A stretch of 64,000 nt of DNA from Tetrahymena thermophila SB210 (lineage: Eukaryota > Ciliophora > Oligohymenophorea > Hymenostomatida > Tetrahymenidae). Where the stretch lies: positions 62,001 through 126,000 of the forward strand of contig NW_002476365.1 of assembly GCF_000189635.1 (NCBI RefSeq). Direction: 5' to 3'. The position numbers and the translations under genes were made by a program. Shown piece after piece: positions 51,409-62,877 of the stretch. The first letter of the stretch is position 1, and every line of letters begins with the position of its first letter. A model generated the notes under the pieces. It saw only the letters and a program-made list of their open reading frames with translations, was not told where the DNA came from and ran no database searches.

Positions 51409-52120
51409 AATTATCTTTGTTTTATTCATTAAATAAATAATTAAATTAAGATTATATATAATTAAAAATGATAATTCAATTAATTTTGCAGCTATTTTTT
51501 AATTAAAAAAAACATAAGAAATATTCTAATAAATGATTTGATGTTAGTTAGAAATAGATAGATTGATTGATTGATAATATTAATTCCTTTTTTAAGAAAG
51601 TTAATATCTTTTATAAATTTAATTTGGTAGATAATTGAAACAAAATTAAGAAATTTCAAAAATTTCAACCTATTTATCAAAAATTTATTTTTTATTGCAA
51701 TTGAATATTTTGGTTATAAATTCTAATATTTTGACTTTTGTTTGTTCTTAAAAAGTAAAAAATTTAATTTGAATGATTTTGCTTCAAAAATTGAAGTAGT
51801 AAAAGGCAAATTTTAACTAGAATAAATTTAATATGTATGTATGTAATTATGTATGATGAATTTTATAAATAAATATAGATCTCTCAGTTTTTTTTTTTTT
51901 TGAGTTTATCATCCTATCCATCCGGTAGGGTATTAAAACTAGATAAAAGCTTATTTGTATTTTAATAGAAAAAGAGATTTTAATATTGATTTTTCAATAC
52001 TTCTTATTTATTTGTTACTTAATTCGCAAACCCACCGCTCAGGCCTGAGAAAAATAAATAAGTAATATAAATATTCAAAAAGATTATTTTACTGAAAAAA
52101 TAAATTTACTAGCATCAAAT
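51409..52120. other. Intergenic with two GC-richer hairpins
   Basis: AT-rich spacer of 712 nt. A 13-T run lies at about 51893-51905. Two unusually GC-rich patches follow: CCTATCCATCCGGTAGGG near 51913 and CCACCGCTCAGGCCTGAG near 52034. These are described as a possible RNA in the findings. Confidence 0.5.
52004..52063. repeat. Stem-loop: 11-bp inverted repeat around a GC-rich core
   Basis: CTTATTTATTT (52004-52014) pairs with AAATAAATAAG (52053-52063). Between them is a core that contains the perfect palindrome CTCAGGCCTGAG. In this genome such GC content outside coding DNA often marks a structured RNA. I could not assign a family or strand. Confidence 0.45.
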
Positions 52121-55100
52121 ATGAATAACTAGAATTCTCAAAATCATATTCTTTACTATCCCATACAAGCTAATGGTAACGTCAGATAACAGCCAAATTA
52201 ATTTAATCTCACTTAAAATAGTGGAAATCTTATTCCCTTTACTCAGATCAGTAAAGAAAAAGATTATACGTATGCAAACTAGCCTCCTGTGCTGAATTAA
52301 CAGCACATCCAGCTCTAGCCTCCACAATTAATGATCAATCAGTAGAAGATACCTAACTAAAATATACCTAACACTCTTCAAAGTTTAGCGACTAATTTTC
52401 CTAATCAAATAGTAAAAAAATAACAATAGTAGTTTATGGATTTGAATTATGCACAGCCAAGTAGATCTAGTTTAACACCAGTTTAACAAGTTTAGTAAGC
52501 AACGACAGTAACTCCTCCGAATCCATTTGCAGGTACATCTATTAACAATCCAACTACCTAGATGACTCTAAACGCTGCTCAAACATCTACAATTCCCTAA
52601 AACCTTCAAAAAAATTAACAATATCTACAAAATAATTTATTAAATGGTAATAATAATAAATAAGCAGTAAATTAAAATCATATTGTCTAAAATAATAACT
52701 CTAACAATCTATAAACATAAGATGTATTGCAACCAGAAATGACATTGTAACTGAACACCACTTAAAATTAAATCAAAGGGACAACTTAAAAAAAACAGTA
52801 ACAAATAGCATTTTAAGCTACCGACTAGACTAAGTAAAATAATCAATTATAATAAAAAAACTCTTAGTACTAACAAATCAGCTTATAGCAATAATAAAGT
52901 TTGCCACAATTCATTTAAATTCCTTCTACATTAAATTAACAATAAAATTAGCAATAAAACCTTGCCTAGCAGTAGGTTTCTATGCATTAAAACATACACA
53001 ATCCTTAGCCTATAATAAAATCTCAAAATTCAACCTAACCCTAATAAAATATAAATGAATTTGATAGTACACATTATATAGTGCCCAAAGCAAAATCTAG
53101 CATAATAAACAACTAAAATAATGCAAACAATTTAGCAAATAATTACATTGATTTCAATCAGTAATAGAAATAAAAAGATTAGCAGAAGATTGATTAATTG
53201 AGCAATTTATACCCTCAACAGCAGCTTTAGAATTAACAGCTTTTATAGTAAGAAAGAATTGAAGATAAGAAAATTCAATTAATAAAAGATATTTAATAAA
53301 TTCCGTAACAAAACTAGCTACAGTAAGTAAATATGATATAAAATGAGGGAGAAGGAGAGAATGCATTTGGTGAAGCTGCTTAAGTAGAAAGATTTATTAA
53401 TATTTAGAAAAATAGCAAAGTGTTGATATTAAGTGAGAAAATTAGAATAAAATATGAGAACAAAGATGTGAATAATAGCTTGTGTAGTGACTTTGATATT
53501 AACAGCTGGACTAATGAAATAGATAATATAATTAACTTATATGAAATGACACTGACTGGTATCAAATTATTATTTTAACTTCATAAATAAAAAATTATTT
53601 TAAGATAAATTTATTTGATTTTATTTAAGTCAAATAAATTTCCTTTTTATAAAATTAAATAAATAAATTTTTTGTTTTATTTTGAGAATTTGAAGAAAAT
53701 AAAATATTATTTTATGATTTTTTTTTATCTCTTATAAATTTTATTGAATTTATTTTTAATTGATCAATTTAAAAGGACATCTAATTAAGGCTATTGAATT
53801 CATGAACGGAGAAACTTCTCTCAGTTTCTTAATCGAAATAACCAAGCCATTTTTAAAGAATTAATTAAGAAAGAAATCAGGAAAACCATTTGGAGTATAG
53901 TTAAATAAATAAATTTGTAAAATTTTAAGTTGACTTATTATTTATAAGGATGGAGATGAAAACCGTATCATAAAAGGAGGATTAGCAGAATATTGTTTTT
54001 AAAAGAAGGACTAAAATTAAGATATATGGACATTGAATTAAGAAAAGCTACCATCCATTATCAATGACACAAACGAAAAACTAAAGAAATACATAGACAA
54101 CTTGAAAAAGAGCAAAGGAAAAGGCTAAACTAGTGTTATTTCATAAGGGAATGATATAAATTAGAGCTTTTAATAGTAAGACCATTAAAACTTAAATGAT
54201 ACTTTTTAAGGTAAAATAATAAATCTAGCTTTAATTCAGATTATATTTTTTTCAAAAATATTTTTAAAAGGATCAACCAAAGCAACAAAAAACGGAGATA
54301 AGAAACAAAGAAGAAAAAACTAAGAGAAACTTAAAGATAAAACTGCAGAAAAATAGAATGCAATCTACAATAATTTAGGAAAAGAACATAATGATAATTA
54401 TGGAGAAAATCATTTAGAAGAGTAGAATGATTTAATTATGAATGAGGGTTATCATGAAGAAAACGATAGAAACTCAGATATTATGCTTGGGGATGAAGAA
54501 GAAAAAAAAGAAAATCATGGAAATCAAAGTTTTATTAATGCATAAATATAAAATTATCAAAAGTAAAACAAGATAAATTCTATTAAATAAGAGGAAACTA
54601 ATTTACTTAATAATTAAGGATTTTATTTATCTTCTAACCCTTCTCTCATGTATTTATTTATTAATAAAATTTAACTTTTTTATTTGATATATAATTAATA
54701 TTTAGCTAAAACTAATATTCTAAGAACATTGACATTAAGATAGAATCATAGTAAGATAGGAAAGTTAGCTAGTAAATTGGTATCAAGTAAAATAGCTTTT
54801 CTATTCCTGAGAATAATTCCAAAAAGAGGATCTTTCATAGTAATGACGAAAATGTAAAAATTATAATCATTCATATTATCTAAGTTTATTATTTTGATTT
54901 TTTTTAAAAAGTTTGATGAAGGAATTTAAAATAACGGAGCATCCTCAAAAACAGCTTTGTATAGGCAACATTAAGGCACTTAACAGAATAATAATCTATT
55001 TAATGATTAAAATGAATTAAATTAAGGGTTTAATAGCAATTAAGTTGCTAATTTAAATGGAAATTAAAATTCCTTTTAGAATAAAGGATTCGTATTGAGT

Positions 55101-55584
55101 AATAAAGTTGAATAGCAAAACGAAGATATTCAACACAAAATAGAATTAACTCAAAGACAAATTAATTGCAAAAAATTAACAGAGTAATAAATAAAGGAAT
55201 ACAAAAAGAAATATAAAATTGGATAATTCCTTATAAACGAAGTAAAATAATTAACCATTTTAGAATATGTTTAATTAAAGTAATCAACTAATTAATAAAA
55301 AGCAACTAAATTAGGAGCTAGAAAAGAAAGAAAACCAAGACATTACTAAATCTATTAATTAAATAGATCAATTAAAAATTGTAGGAATGGCATTGTGCTA
55401 TGGAGTATTTAAAGATCAAAGTAATCATTCATACATCCTAATCGTTTTGAAATTTAATTTTTTTATTAAATTAGTAACAAAAATGGTTAATGTTATCAAA
55501 GAAAATCAAGATGCTGAAGTGAGAAAAATGAACCAACGTTCAAAAGAAATGAAATAAATGCTTCAATAACTTTAATTACTGTGA
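52121..55584 (+). CDS. PolyQ/N-rich protein with C-terminal coiled coil, unidentified
   Basis: ATG 52121-52123 to TGA 55582-55584, several introns (one about 53560-53780; short ones near 53920, 54215 and possibly 55270). The first 400 codons are extremely Gln-rich (QQQQFMDLNY, QNQQQNLAQQQVSMHQ) with Pro and Asn, most Gln encoded by TAA/TAG. A more ordered part follows (EKIRIKYENKDVNNSLCSDFDINSWTNEIDNII; GHLIKAIEFMNGETSLSFLIEITKPFL). Then come an acidic Lys/Glu region and a terminal coiled coil (KMVNVIKENQDAEVRKMNQ). I recognise no catalytic or named domain. The composition is that of prion-like scaffold or transcription-associated proteins, but the evidence is composition only. Intron borders in the last 400 nt are uncertain. 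Confidence 0.6.
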
Positions 55585-56599
55585 TATAATTCGCTGAATG
55601 AAAAAACAAAATTAAAAAAGTTTTTCAATTTGATTACTAAATAAAAATATAAATTAAAAATTTAAATAGATATTTAAATAATTAATCTTTTTACTAACCT
55701 CTATATATGTAAATAAAATTCAAAATTAAATTATTTGTAACTGTTTTCTTAAGTGTTTTGTATTAAATTCTCACACTATAAAATTAAGGGAGACCAGAAA
55801 TTAAATAATTTAATTTCTTTGATGGTTTTTTAGAATTATTTTATTTCAAAAAAAATTGAATCAAAGATTAAATTCAAAATTAGTTTCAATATTATCAAAA
55901 AATTATCTCTTCAAAATTTTTATAATTGGTATAACTAAAATCCAAATGAGTAGTTAAATAAATAAATAAACAAATATAAATTTTATTAATGTTATTTTCT
56001 GAACTATTTTGAATGATTTCCTCTAACTATAAAGTTATAAATAGTAAATAAATACTTTTTTATATTTTATTATTAATATTTTTAATTATTTAACACCAAT
56101 AATAGAGTTTATTTAGCATTAGCAATAAATAAAAACTATAAAAAATTAATACCATCAAAATTTTTGATTTTTATGATAAAAAACCTTTCAATAAAAACTC
56201 ACTCCTCATAATATTTGAAGCTAATTTATAAAAAATTATCTGCAAATATATACGCAAAATCAAATTAATTTTTGATTTTTAATATTTTGTATAAAATTAA
56301 ACATATTTTTATTAAATATTAAATTTATAAAATACTACCACAAATGCAAATTTGTTAATTACAGATGTATTCATATAAATTAATTTAGAATCAGATATGT
56401 TTTTTTTAATTTATTTTAGTTATTATTTTGATCTAAAAAAATTTATTTGAAAAGATTATTTTTAACAAAATCTTTAAAATAAAAAATGAACAAAAAATAA
56501 GAACTATTTTTTTTCGTTTTTTTATTAATTTAATACAATTTACTCTTATCCTTTAATAATAGTAATAATAATATTTATTGTACAAATAATATTAAATGG
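55585..56599. other. Intergenic, convergent 3' ends
   Basis: About 1 kb of AT-rich DNA between converging genes. It contains one clean hairpin (listed) and no ORF or RNA gene I can support. Confidence 0.6.
55796..55818. repeat. Perfect hairpin in the 3' flank
   Basis: AGAAATTAAATAATTTAATTTCT, an 11-bp stem with a one-base centre, about 210 nt past the stop of the polyQ gene. Being nearly all A/T, it could arise by chance; a role in 3' processing is only a possibility. Confidence 0.4.
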
Positions 56600-58762
56600 T
56601 CATTTCCATTATTCGCTTGAGGTTGACGAACTGTCATTATCTATCTTCTTAAATTCTATTTTATTTAAGAATTTTTGAATAAATTATTAACCTAGGGCTT
56701 CTATTTATGAGAAATATTCAATTTATAAAATTTGCAAGTTTTGTTCATTCTCGAAGTATGATAGTCCACAGTTATATAAAAATATTTACAATCTTTAATC
56801 TGATTATTCTTAGCTTATCACTTTGAGTAATTCTTCTTCATCTTGATCAGTGAATTCATCACAAAATTCGATGAAATATTCTAGAATCACTTGCAGAACT
56901 GAGTCATCTTTTTCATATTAAAGATTTTTAATAAAAAATTTGTTTAAATATGAGACCCACTTGTCTTTATCACATAAATAAATTATTGCTTTCCAAACAG
57001 AGGCTCTAAACTGGTAATCGAATTTATCCATCAGCTTTTCTTAGTCTATGTATTTAAGAGTTTCAATATCTAACTCTTGATAAATCATGTGGTGATCAAC
57101 GGTATTTAAAAGATATAAAAATTTAGGTTATTCTTGTTATTTTAGATCTTATAGGCTCAATTGCTCCAACTTATTTGTTTCTCTTTCTACAACAAAAATC
57201 TTCAAATCAAGGACCTCAAGCTCTTATTTAGATAAATTAAAACTTCCATAATTTTTTGCTTATAGCAGATTTTATCCTTTGAAATAAACATACCCTTATG
57301 TTGTTAACAGCTTTTTTGTGACTTAATCATCAAAGTAAGTCAAAAAATCTTTACTAGATATGCTTTAATTTTAAAAATCTTGTAGTAATTTTTATAATAT
57401 TTTGTTAAACTTTTCTTAGCCATATATTTTATACTCAAGCAAATCAAATATATTTTAACTTTTCATATAAGTAATATCATTATGAGTGTTTAATTCTAAA
57501 TACATATCATATTTCAAGGGAGTATGCATTAATGTATAATCTATTTTGAGATCATCTTGCAAGAAATCAAATTGATCTAGCTAACTTCTCAATTCAATTC
57601 CATTCTCATTTTTAAAATATTAGTAAATCATTTTCTAAGAGAATAAGTTTGCAAACCCTTCTTTGAAAAAGAGATCGTTCCACCATTTAATAGAAACATA
57701 ATTACCAAACCATTAATGAGCTATTTCATGAAATAAGGTTTCTACTCTGTCTAGATCAAACACATACCTTTTAACTATTGCATTTTAAATATCTTTTGCC
57801 TCAATTGCTTCAGTGATGATATTACATAAGTAATAATTTTCATCCAAAGAAATACAACCAAAAGTCTCCATTCCTATATCTTTGTAATAAGGACAGAAGA
57901 ATAGATCAAACTTTTGAAAAAAATATTTAACACCTGTGTAGGACTCCATAAAATCAAGTGCAAATTTTATTTGTTTGAAATATTCATTAACTTATTCATC
58001 AAGAAATTGTATCAAATTTTATCTACAGTATATGTTGATATCTATATTATCTCTGTACTTGTCAGAGTACTTAAAATAATCACCTGCATAAAATCCAAAC
58101 AAATAAGTTGGGAAAGCTATTTTTGTCTAAGGAAAGTAAGTAACGACAATTTCATCAATAATTTTCTCTTATTTGTACCATTCAGTATGACTGGAGACCA
58201 TCCAGTTTTAAGGGTGCTAGACAGTTAAAGTGTAATGTGATCTAAAATTTACCATATCTATACAAGGAAAAATCATTTGAGTACAGCCTACTTCTCCTTA
58301 GCAATAAAAATAAAATTTATTTTATGATTCTTCAGAATACTTTACAATGCCTTCTGCTCTGACTTTACTGTATTCATTCTAAAAAGCAATTAAGAATGTT
58401 AAATTATGATCTTTCTTGTTTAAGTGTTTTTAGATGTCTTTAAGTGGTATGCTAAGCTTGTTAGGAACATATTAAAAATGTATTTGTTCTTCTTGATCAT
58501 TTTTGTCTAAAATACTCACTGAGATGACCTTCTCCCCACAGTAGTCTATAATAAAATGTTGATCTGATGAAGCTTTCAGGACAGATTCCTGAAAATCAAT
58601 GTTTATTTTTACATTACCCTAGTACAAATCTATGTTTAAGTTAAGATATATTTCATATTAATTAATGGAATAGATATATTATTCTCTTTGAATTATTTCT
58701 GAATTAGATAGCAAGGATTACTTGTTAGAAAGCGAAGATGAATTACTTTAAAATAAATGCAT
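56600..58762 (-). CDS. M1-family zinc aminopeptidase, gluzincin
   Basis: Single exon, 720 residues; ATG 58760-58762, TGA 56600-56602. Zinc site HEIAH at residues 345-349 (57716-57730) and the third ligand Glu368 in KEGFA, exactly 18 residues after the second His, as in all M1 enzymes. The catalytic Tyr region is present (DITYMKSQNIFDLL, matching the family's Y-x-KG). The N-terminal beta domain has the family's PC-D segment (CTQMIFPCIDMVNFRSHYTLTV, paraphrased) and MVSSHTE. The exopeptidase motif GAMEN reads IGMETF (57863-57877), so the final Asn is Thr. No signal peptide or membrane span is visible, so it is probably cytosolic and trims N-terminal residues from peptides. Leukotriene-A4-hydrolase-like proteins are the nearest alternative by length. 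It is divergently transcribed from the gene at 59043, 280 nt away, so they may share a promoter. Confidence 0.92.
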
Positions 58763-59042
58763 TTAATATGAAAAATAGTATCTTTTTTATTTTAATCAAT
58801 TAATATATGTTTTTACTACTTTAAGTAATACTTTATTATTTTATCATTGATTGTTTCTTTTTTAAAAAGTTTCTGTGTATCTGATATATAATGCATCAAA
58901 AACTAATCAAAAATATCTAATTGTAATAATAAATAAATTAATAAGTAAATAATTTAATAAATAAATATAGAAGAATTTTAAGGAGAAAAGAGTCTTTAGA
59001 TATATTCTAATAAAAAAATTATCAAAGGTAGTTAACAAAAAA

Positions 59043-60542
59043 ATGGATAAGAGTTTAACAAGCAATTATAGCATTTAATAATATTCAAACTTATTAGTAA
59101 AAGTTTTAAGTACTCTGAAATAGGTTTAACACTTTGCTAAAAGCAGCTAACCTGAGTTAGTCAACAATTTTGATTGCTTGAAGACTTTTGAATATGTGTC
59201 TAATCACCTTTCAAAGTTCGATATAAAAAATCTGATTACTGAAATTCCTAGTTTATGCTCACCATCCTCATCAGAACCGCTTTCAATAACTTTCATTCAA
59301 AAAAAAAGAGGATTTATTATTCCATGGCACATGATTTACATCTGCTTCGTACTTGAATAATGTTAATCAGCTCATGAATTTTAAGATAAAATGATGAAAA
59401 TCTAAGTTAAACCTAAGAAGGGAGATGCAATTTTTAACGAGTCTAACTTGATTGCAGGCAAAGGTCTTTACTTAAGAGGAATTTTATAAGTAGCAAATAA
59501 AAATATAGACGCTGAAGAGCAGTTCAAGAATACTAATGAACAATCTGTATCTTGTGTGGTAGCAGATTTCATAGAGCATTTCTAATTTTATAAGCTTAAC
59601 ATTTAGCTAGCAGACTTTGAGTAGTTAGCAGAAAAAATGAAAAAAGATGACTATCCATTATTTTAAAAGCATCCTCAGATTAAAGTTGTTTGGGGAGAAA
59701 AACGTGAAGAAAATAAGAATTTCTAGGATATGTTTGAAAAGCATCTTAGTTTCATCAATTTTTTGCACACAATTTATGAGTTTTAGTTTATGAACGAATC
59801 TAACGATGACAACGTCTTGATCATTATGAGCATTGAATTTGCATTATCTAAGCAAGATGAATAAAAAAATTTTTTGCAATACGTAAGCAATACAATCTAA
59901 GAATGCAAAAGAGTCAATTCAAGTGTAGTCATTTTTAGCTCAAACCATGACTTTTAAGCTTAAAAAACCAGTTTTGAATCTATCAAGCATTAATTTCCAT
60001 TAATCTAAGAAAGTGGCAATGATTAACACTTCTTATTTAAGTATTTGATAGAAATATTTTAGAAAGACGAAGTATTACAATTCAAAAACCCAAAAAAATC
60101 GAGTCTTCCTAAAAGGGCTGACATAACATAGGGTTCTTTGATTTTGTGGGGTGACCAAAACAAAAATGAAAAAAATTTAGAATATTACAATCGTTTAAGA
60201 AAAGCATTTTAAGAATAAACTGTTTTGCAAATATTCACTACTTCAGAAATGAGGAGAATTCCCTTAGAAAACCCTAATAAAATTCATATTGTTGTAATGA
60301 GCAGTCTATTCTCAAGCGAAACAAAAAACAATATTTCTAATTTGAACTGGTGCTAGTAAGCTATTTTAGAACATGATTTAAACTGCACTCATTTAATTTT
60401 GTTTACAAGTGAACAATCTATTGAAAGAAATAAATGGGATTAAGATTTCAAAAAAAAGCATCCTAATATTCTAATAACAACTTCATATAAAGAATTAGAA
60501 GAATTAATATCAAAGGAAAATTTCTTAAACTAAAAACATTGA
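59043..60542 (+). CDS. Unidentified 499-residue soluble protein
   Basis: Single exon, no TGA inside, ATG 59043-59045 preceded by an A-run. The sequence has normal globular composition: alternating hydrophobic strands and helices (LITEIPSLCSPSS; GFIIPWHMIYICFVLEQ; LIIMSIEFALSKQDE; SSVVIFSSNHDF; GSLILWGDQNK; IHIVVMSSLFSS; THLILFTSEQS). Repeated short beta-strand, then polar loop, then helix units at about residues 250-490 suggest an alpha/beta fold, possibly two related halves (LIIMS.., VVIFSS.., LILWG.., HIVVMSS.., LILFTS..). I cannot match it to a named family. It shares a 280-nt divergent upstream region with the aminopeptidase. Confidence 0.75.
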
Positions 60543-61244
60543 ATTTTTTAATGATAGATTAATCTATTAATTCTAAAAAGAATATTATTTGTTCCTTACT
60601 TCTTTATTATTAACATTTTGTGTTTTGTTTATAATTTTAAATTATTTCAAATAAAAATTATATTTTATTTGAGAAAAACTTTATTTTATTTGAAAAAAAA
60701 GTTATTTTAAATTATTTATTTAAATTCCATTTTTTAATTATTGAAAAAAAATAAAATTTTTAATTATTTTAAAAATAATTTTATGTTACTTTTAAGTAAA
60801 AATTCTATATTCCTTGTTACATACAAATAATAAATAATACAATGAAAAAATTATCTCTTAAAATAAAAAATGTTAAAATTGAAAATTCAGTCGCCAGTAG
60901 AACATCAGAAATCAGGTGGTTGATCCAAATGTATCATCAATCTTTTCAATTTTTATATTTTAAACATATATTTATATAAAATTAATTCTTTAATAAGTAT
61001 GTCTTATTCTGTTTTAGTAATAGCATAATTTAGATTTACTTTTTCCTATGGGTTTATTAAATAAAATTATTAATTAAATTGAATATCAGACATAAAGATA
61101 TTTTTTAATTAAAAATAATAAATTTTCATATCTGACTTAACAATTCATTTAATTCAACAAGATTATTTTTGCTAAATGACTTGAAATATATTTTAATAAA
61201 CAGACTTTGAAAAACATGCATAAATATTAAACATTTTATAAAAA
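60543..61244. other. Intergenic, convergent 3' ends, containing a snoRNA
   Basis: AT-rich spacer between converging protein genes. Its only GC-richer part is the box C/D snoRNA listed next. Confidence 0.6.
60875..60953 (-). ncRNA. Box C/D snoRNA
   Basis: Minus strand, about 79 nt. An 11-bp perfect terminal stem (AAAATTGAAAA with TTTTCAATTTT; plus positions 60875-60885 and 60943-60953) encloses box C TTGATGA (60934-60940), box D' CTGA (60912-60915), box C' TGATG (60903-60907) and box D CTGA (60887-60890), in the canonical order and spacing. The D' guide, GGATCAACCA starting just upstream of D', is complementary to TGGTTGATCC, the near-universal 5' end of small-subunit rRNA. The D guide (ACTGGCGA) matches the following GCCAGT of SSU rRNA for only about six bases. 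It should direct 2'-O-methylation or chaperone folding of pre-rRNA. It stands alone between genes, so it probably has its own promoter. Confidence 0.75.
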
Positions 61245-62877
61245 TCATTATTAAGGGAGAGGTCTCTTTGCCAGAGATTCTTCAGTTTGTAGAGCTTTGA
61301 TAGCTGTTTACTATGATAAGAGAGGTGATACATTTTGTAAGTGAGGAAGTTCGTTAACAAGCTTATTTTTGAAGGTTTCGTATTTTTTCATGTAAAGGAA
61401 GAAACATTTTTTCATAGCTTAATATTCTTAATCACTAATTTTAGTAATATCTTATTCTATGTAAGGGAAAGGATTTGCAATGTATTTTTCTCCCCAAACT
61501 CTGGTACCGAGCATAACGTCCATAATAGCTTGCTTCTCAATTAAAACTTCATCAGTTTCACCTCTAATTCTGTCAGGAATACGAGTAGCTTCTGTGAAGT
61601 TGATACCTACTGGAGGACCTTCCCAGTATTATTAAATAGGATTCAAATGATGCATTCCAATAACAGCAGTGACCTACTGAGCGGCTTAGAAAGTATCCTT
61701 CAGCAAAGCTGTCATATATAGATCACGAGGTAAATTAAAAATATGTGGTAAGAAGTTGATTGAAGCATCACGAATACTGATAGGTTGCTTAAGATCCTTC
61801 ATTTTAGTCAACACAAATTTAAATAAGTCCCTCATTTCTTGAATTTCGACTGTATTTCCTAATATAGAACGAAGTAAAGGCTCAGGCATATCTCCCAACA
61901 TCACCTTTTATTTTCCCATCAAACCAGTATACAAAGTTCTATTAACGAGATGGTAAGGTGAATAATTTTTATAAACAACATGTTCGTTAATAGCTTGTAT
62001 AAAAGGCTAAGTAAGTGATTCTGTAATTTCCTTATCTTAAATATTAGGATATGAATATGCGTTGTATGTATCAATGAATTGGAATTCAGTGTGAACTTAA
62101 TTTCTTTTTAACATATCTAAAACAGTTAAATTAACAACACATTCTTCCCATGACTGTGGTTTCAAAGGATCTATTTATTCTAAGGCATTCACTTCATAAT
62201 CTTCAACTCCTTTTAATGCGCATTTATGAGCCATAAATCTTTATCTAAATATTGTTAAAATAAAAAAATACATTATTTTGCACATTTAATTCAAAAATTT
62301 AAATCTCATAATTATAACTTCATTGATAAAACATTTTAGTGTTTCATGTCTAATTGTGCATTTAGTATATTTAAAAAGTTAAATCTTTCTAATTTTAAAC
62401 ATTATCAGAAGTTTTATTGAACTATGTATGAACATTATTATAATGCTTTATCTTTATGTATGAAAATCGCATATACTTTTTATCAATTATGAGGTTAATT
62501 TATGGATGATAAATTCAATACCTTGCCATGAAAGGAGAAGGATCCATTTAAATAAATAATAAATCAGGATTATTGACTGTTAGAGAACGCTATAATACAT
62601 CGTAATCTTTAAAATCTTCCTTAGGTTGTCCGAGAGGTGCACCAATCAAAGTAATCTCATCAGATGATCCTTCAGAATGGTTACAACCAGCTAATGGCTT
62701 TAATTGAGCCTATTGAGTTTTATTTGCAAAATTAGCATCTCTTTAATTAAATAAATAATCTTCAGCTGATAAAGTTTTATATCCAAATGCAGGAACTTTA
62801 AGAAAAGCCTTGGCTGCAGCAGCTGTTGTAACAGCTTTGCTGCATTTTTAAATATTACTTTGTACTATTCCTATCAT
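61245..62877 (-). CDS. TraB-family (TRABD-like) protein
   Basis: Two exons: 62522-62877 and 61245-62244 (intron 62245-62521); 451 residues; TGA 61245-61247. Features of the TraB/PrgY family: a starting beta-strand (EITLIGAPLGQPKEDF), a PDLLFIQMD strand, then LGDMPEPLLRSIL, ISIRDASINFLPHIF (the family's E/SxRD..yM block) and VIGMHHLNPIQQYWEGPP (the family's G-x-x-H-l-x-G-I). The first GTxH motif of the family is replaced (GAPLG, no His) and the ExLGDR Arg is Met. The N-terminus (VQSNIQKCSKAVTTAAAAKAFLKVPAFGYKTLS) is basic and amphipathic and could be a mitochondrial presequence, which fits TRABD proteins at the mitochondrial outer membrane or matrix. The C-terminal 100 residues (KNKLVNELPHLQNV) are family-specific or unique. 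Codon use is biased and looks like a well-expressed gene. Confidence 0.68.

Noticed and set aside
53031-53044. Telomere-like AACCTAACCCTAA
   Set aside because: Single occurrence inside the polyQ gene's reading frame (TQPQQ); Tetrahymena-type telomeres are CCCCAA repeats.
57914-58228. Plus-strand frame of 104 codons
   Set aside because: Antisense to the M1 aminopeptidase N-terminal domain.
60887-60930. Fragment of SSU rRNA (GCCAGTAG and TGGTTGATCC on the plus strand)
   Set aside because: The two phrases are in reverse order relative to rRNA and sit exactly at snoRNA guide positions, so antisense guides explain them better than an rRNA fragment.
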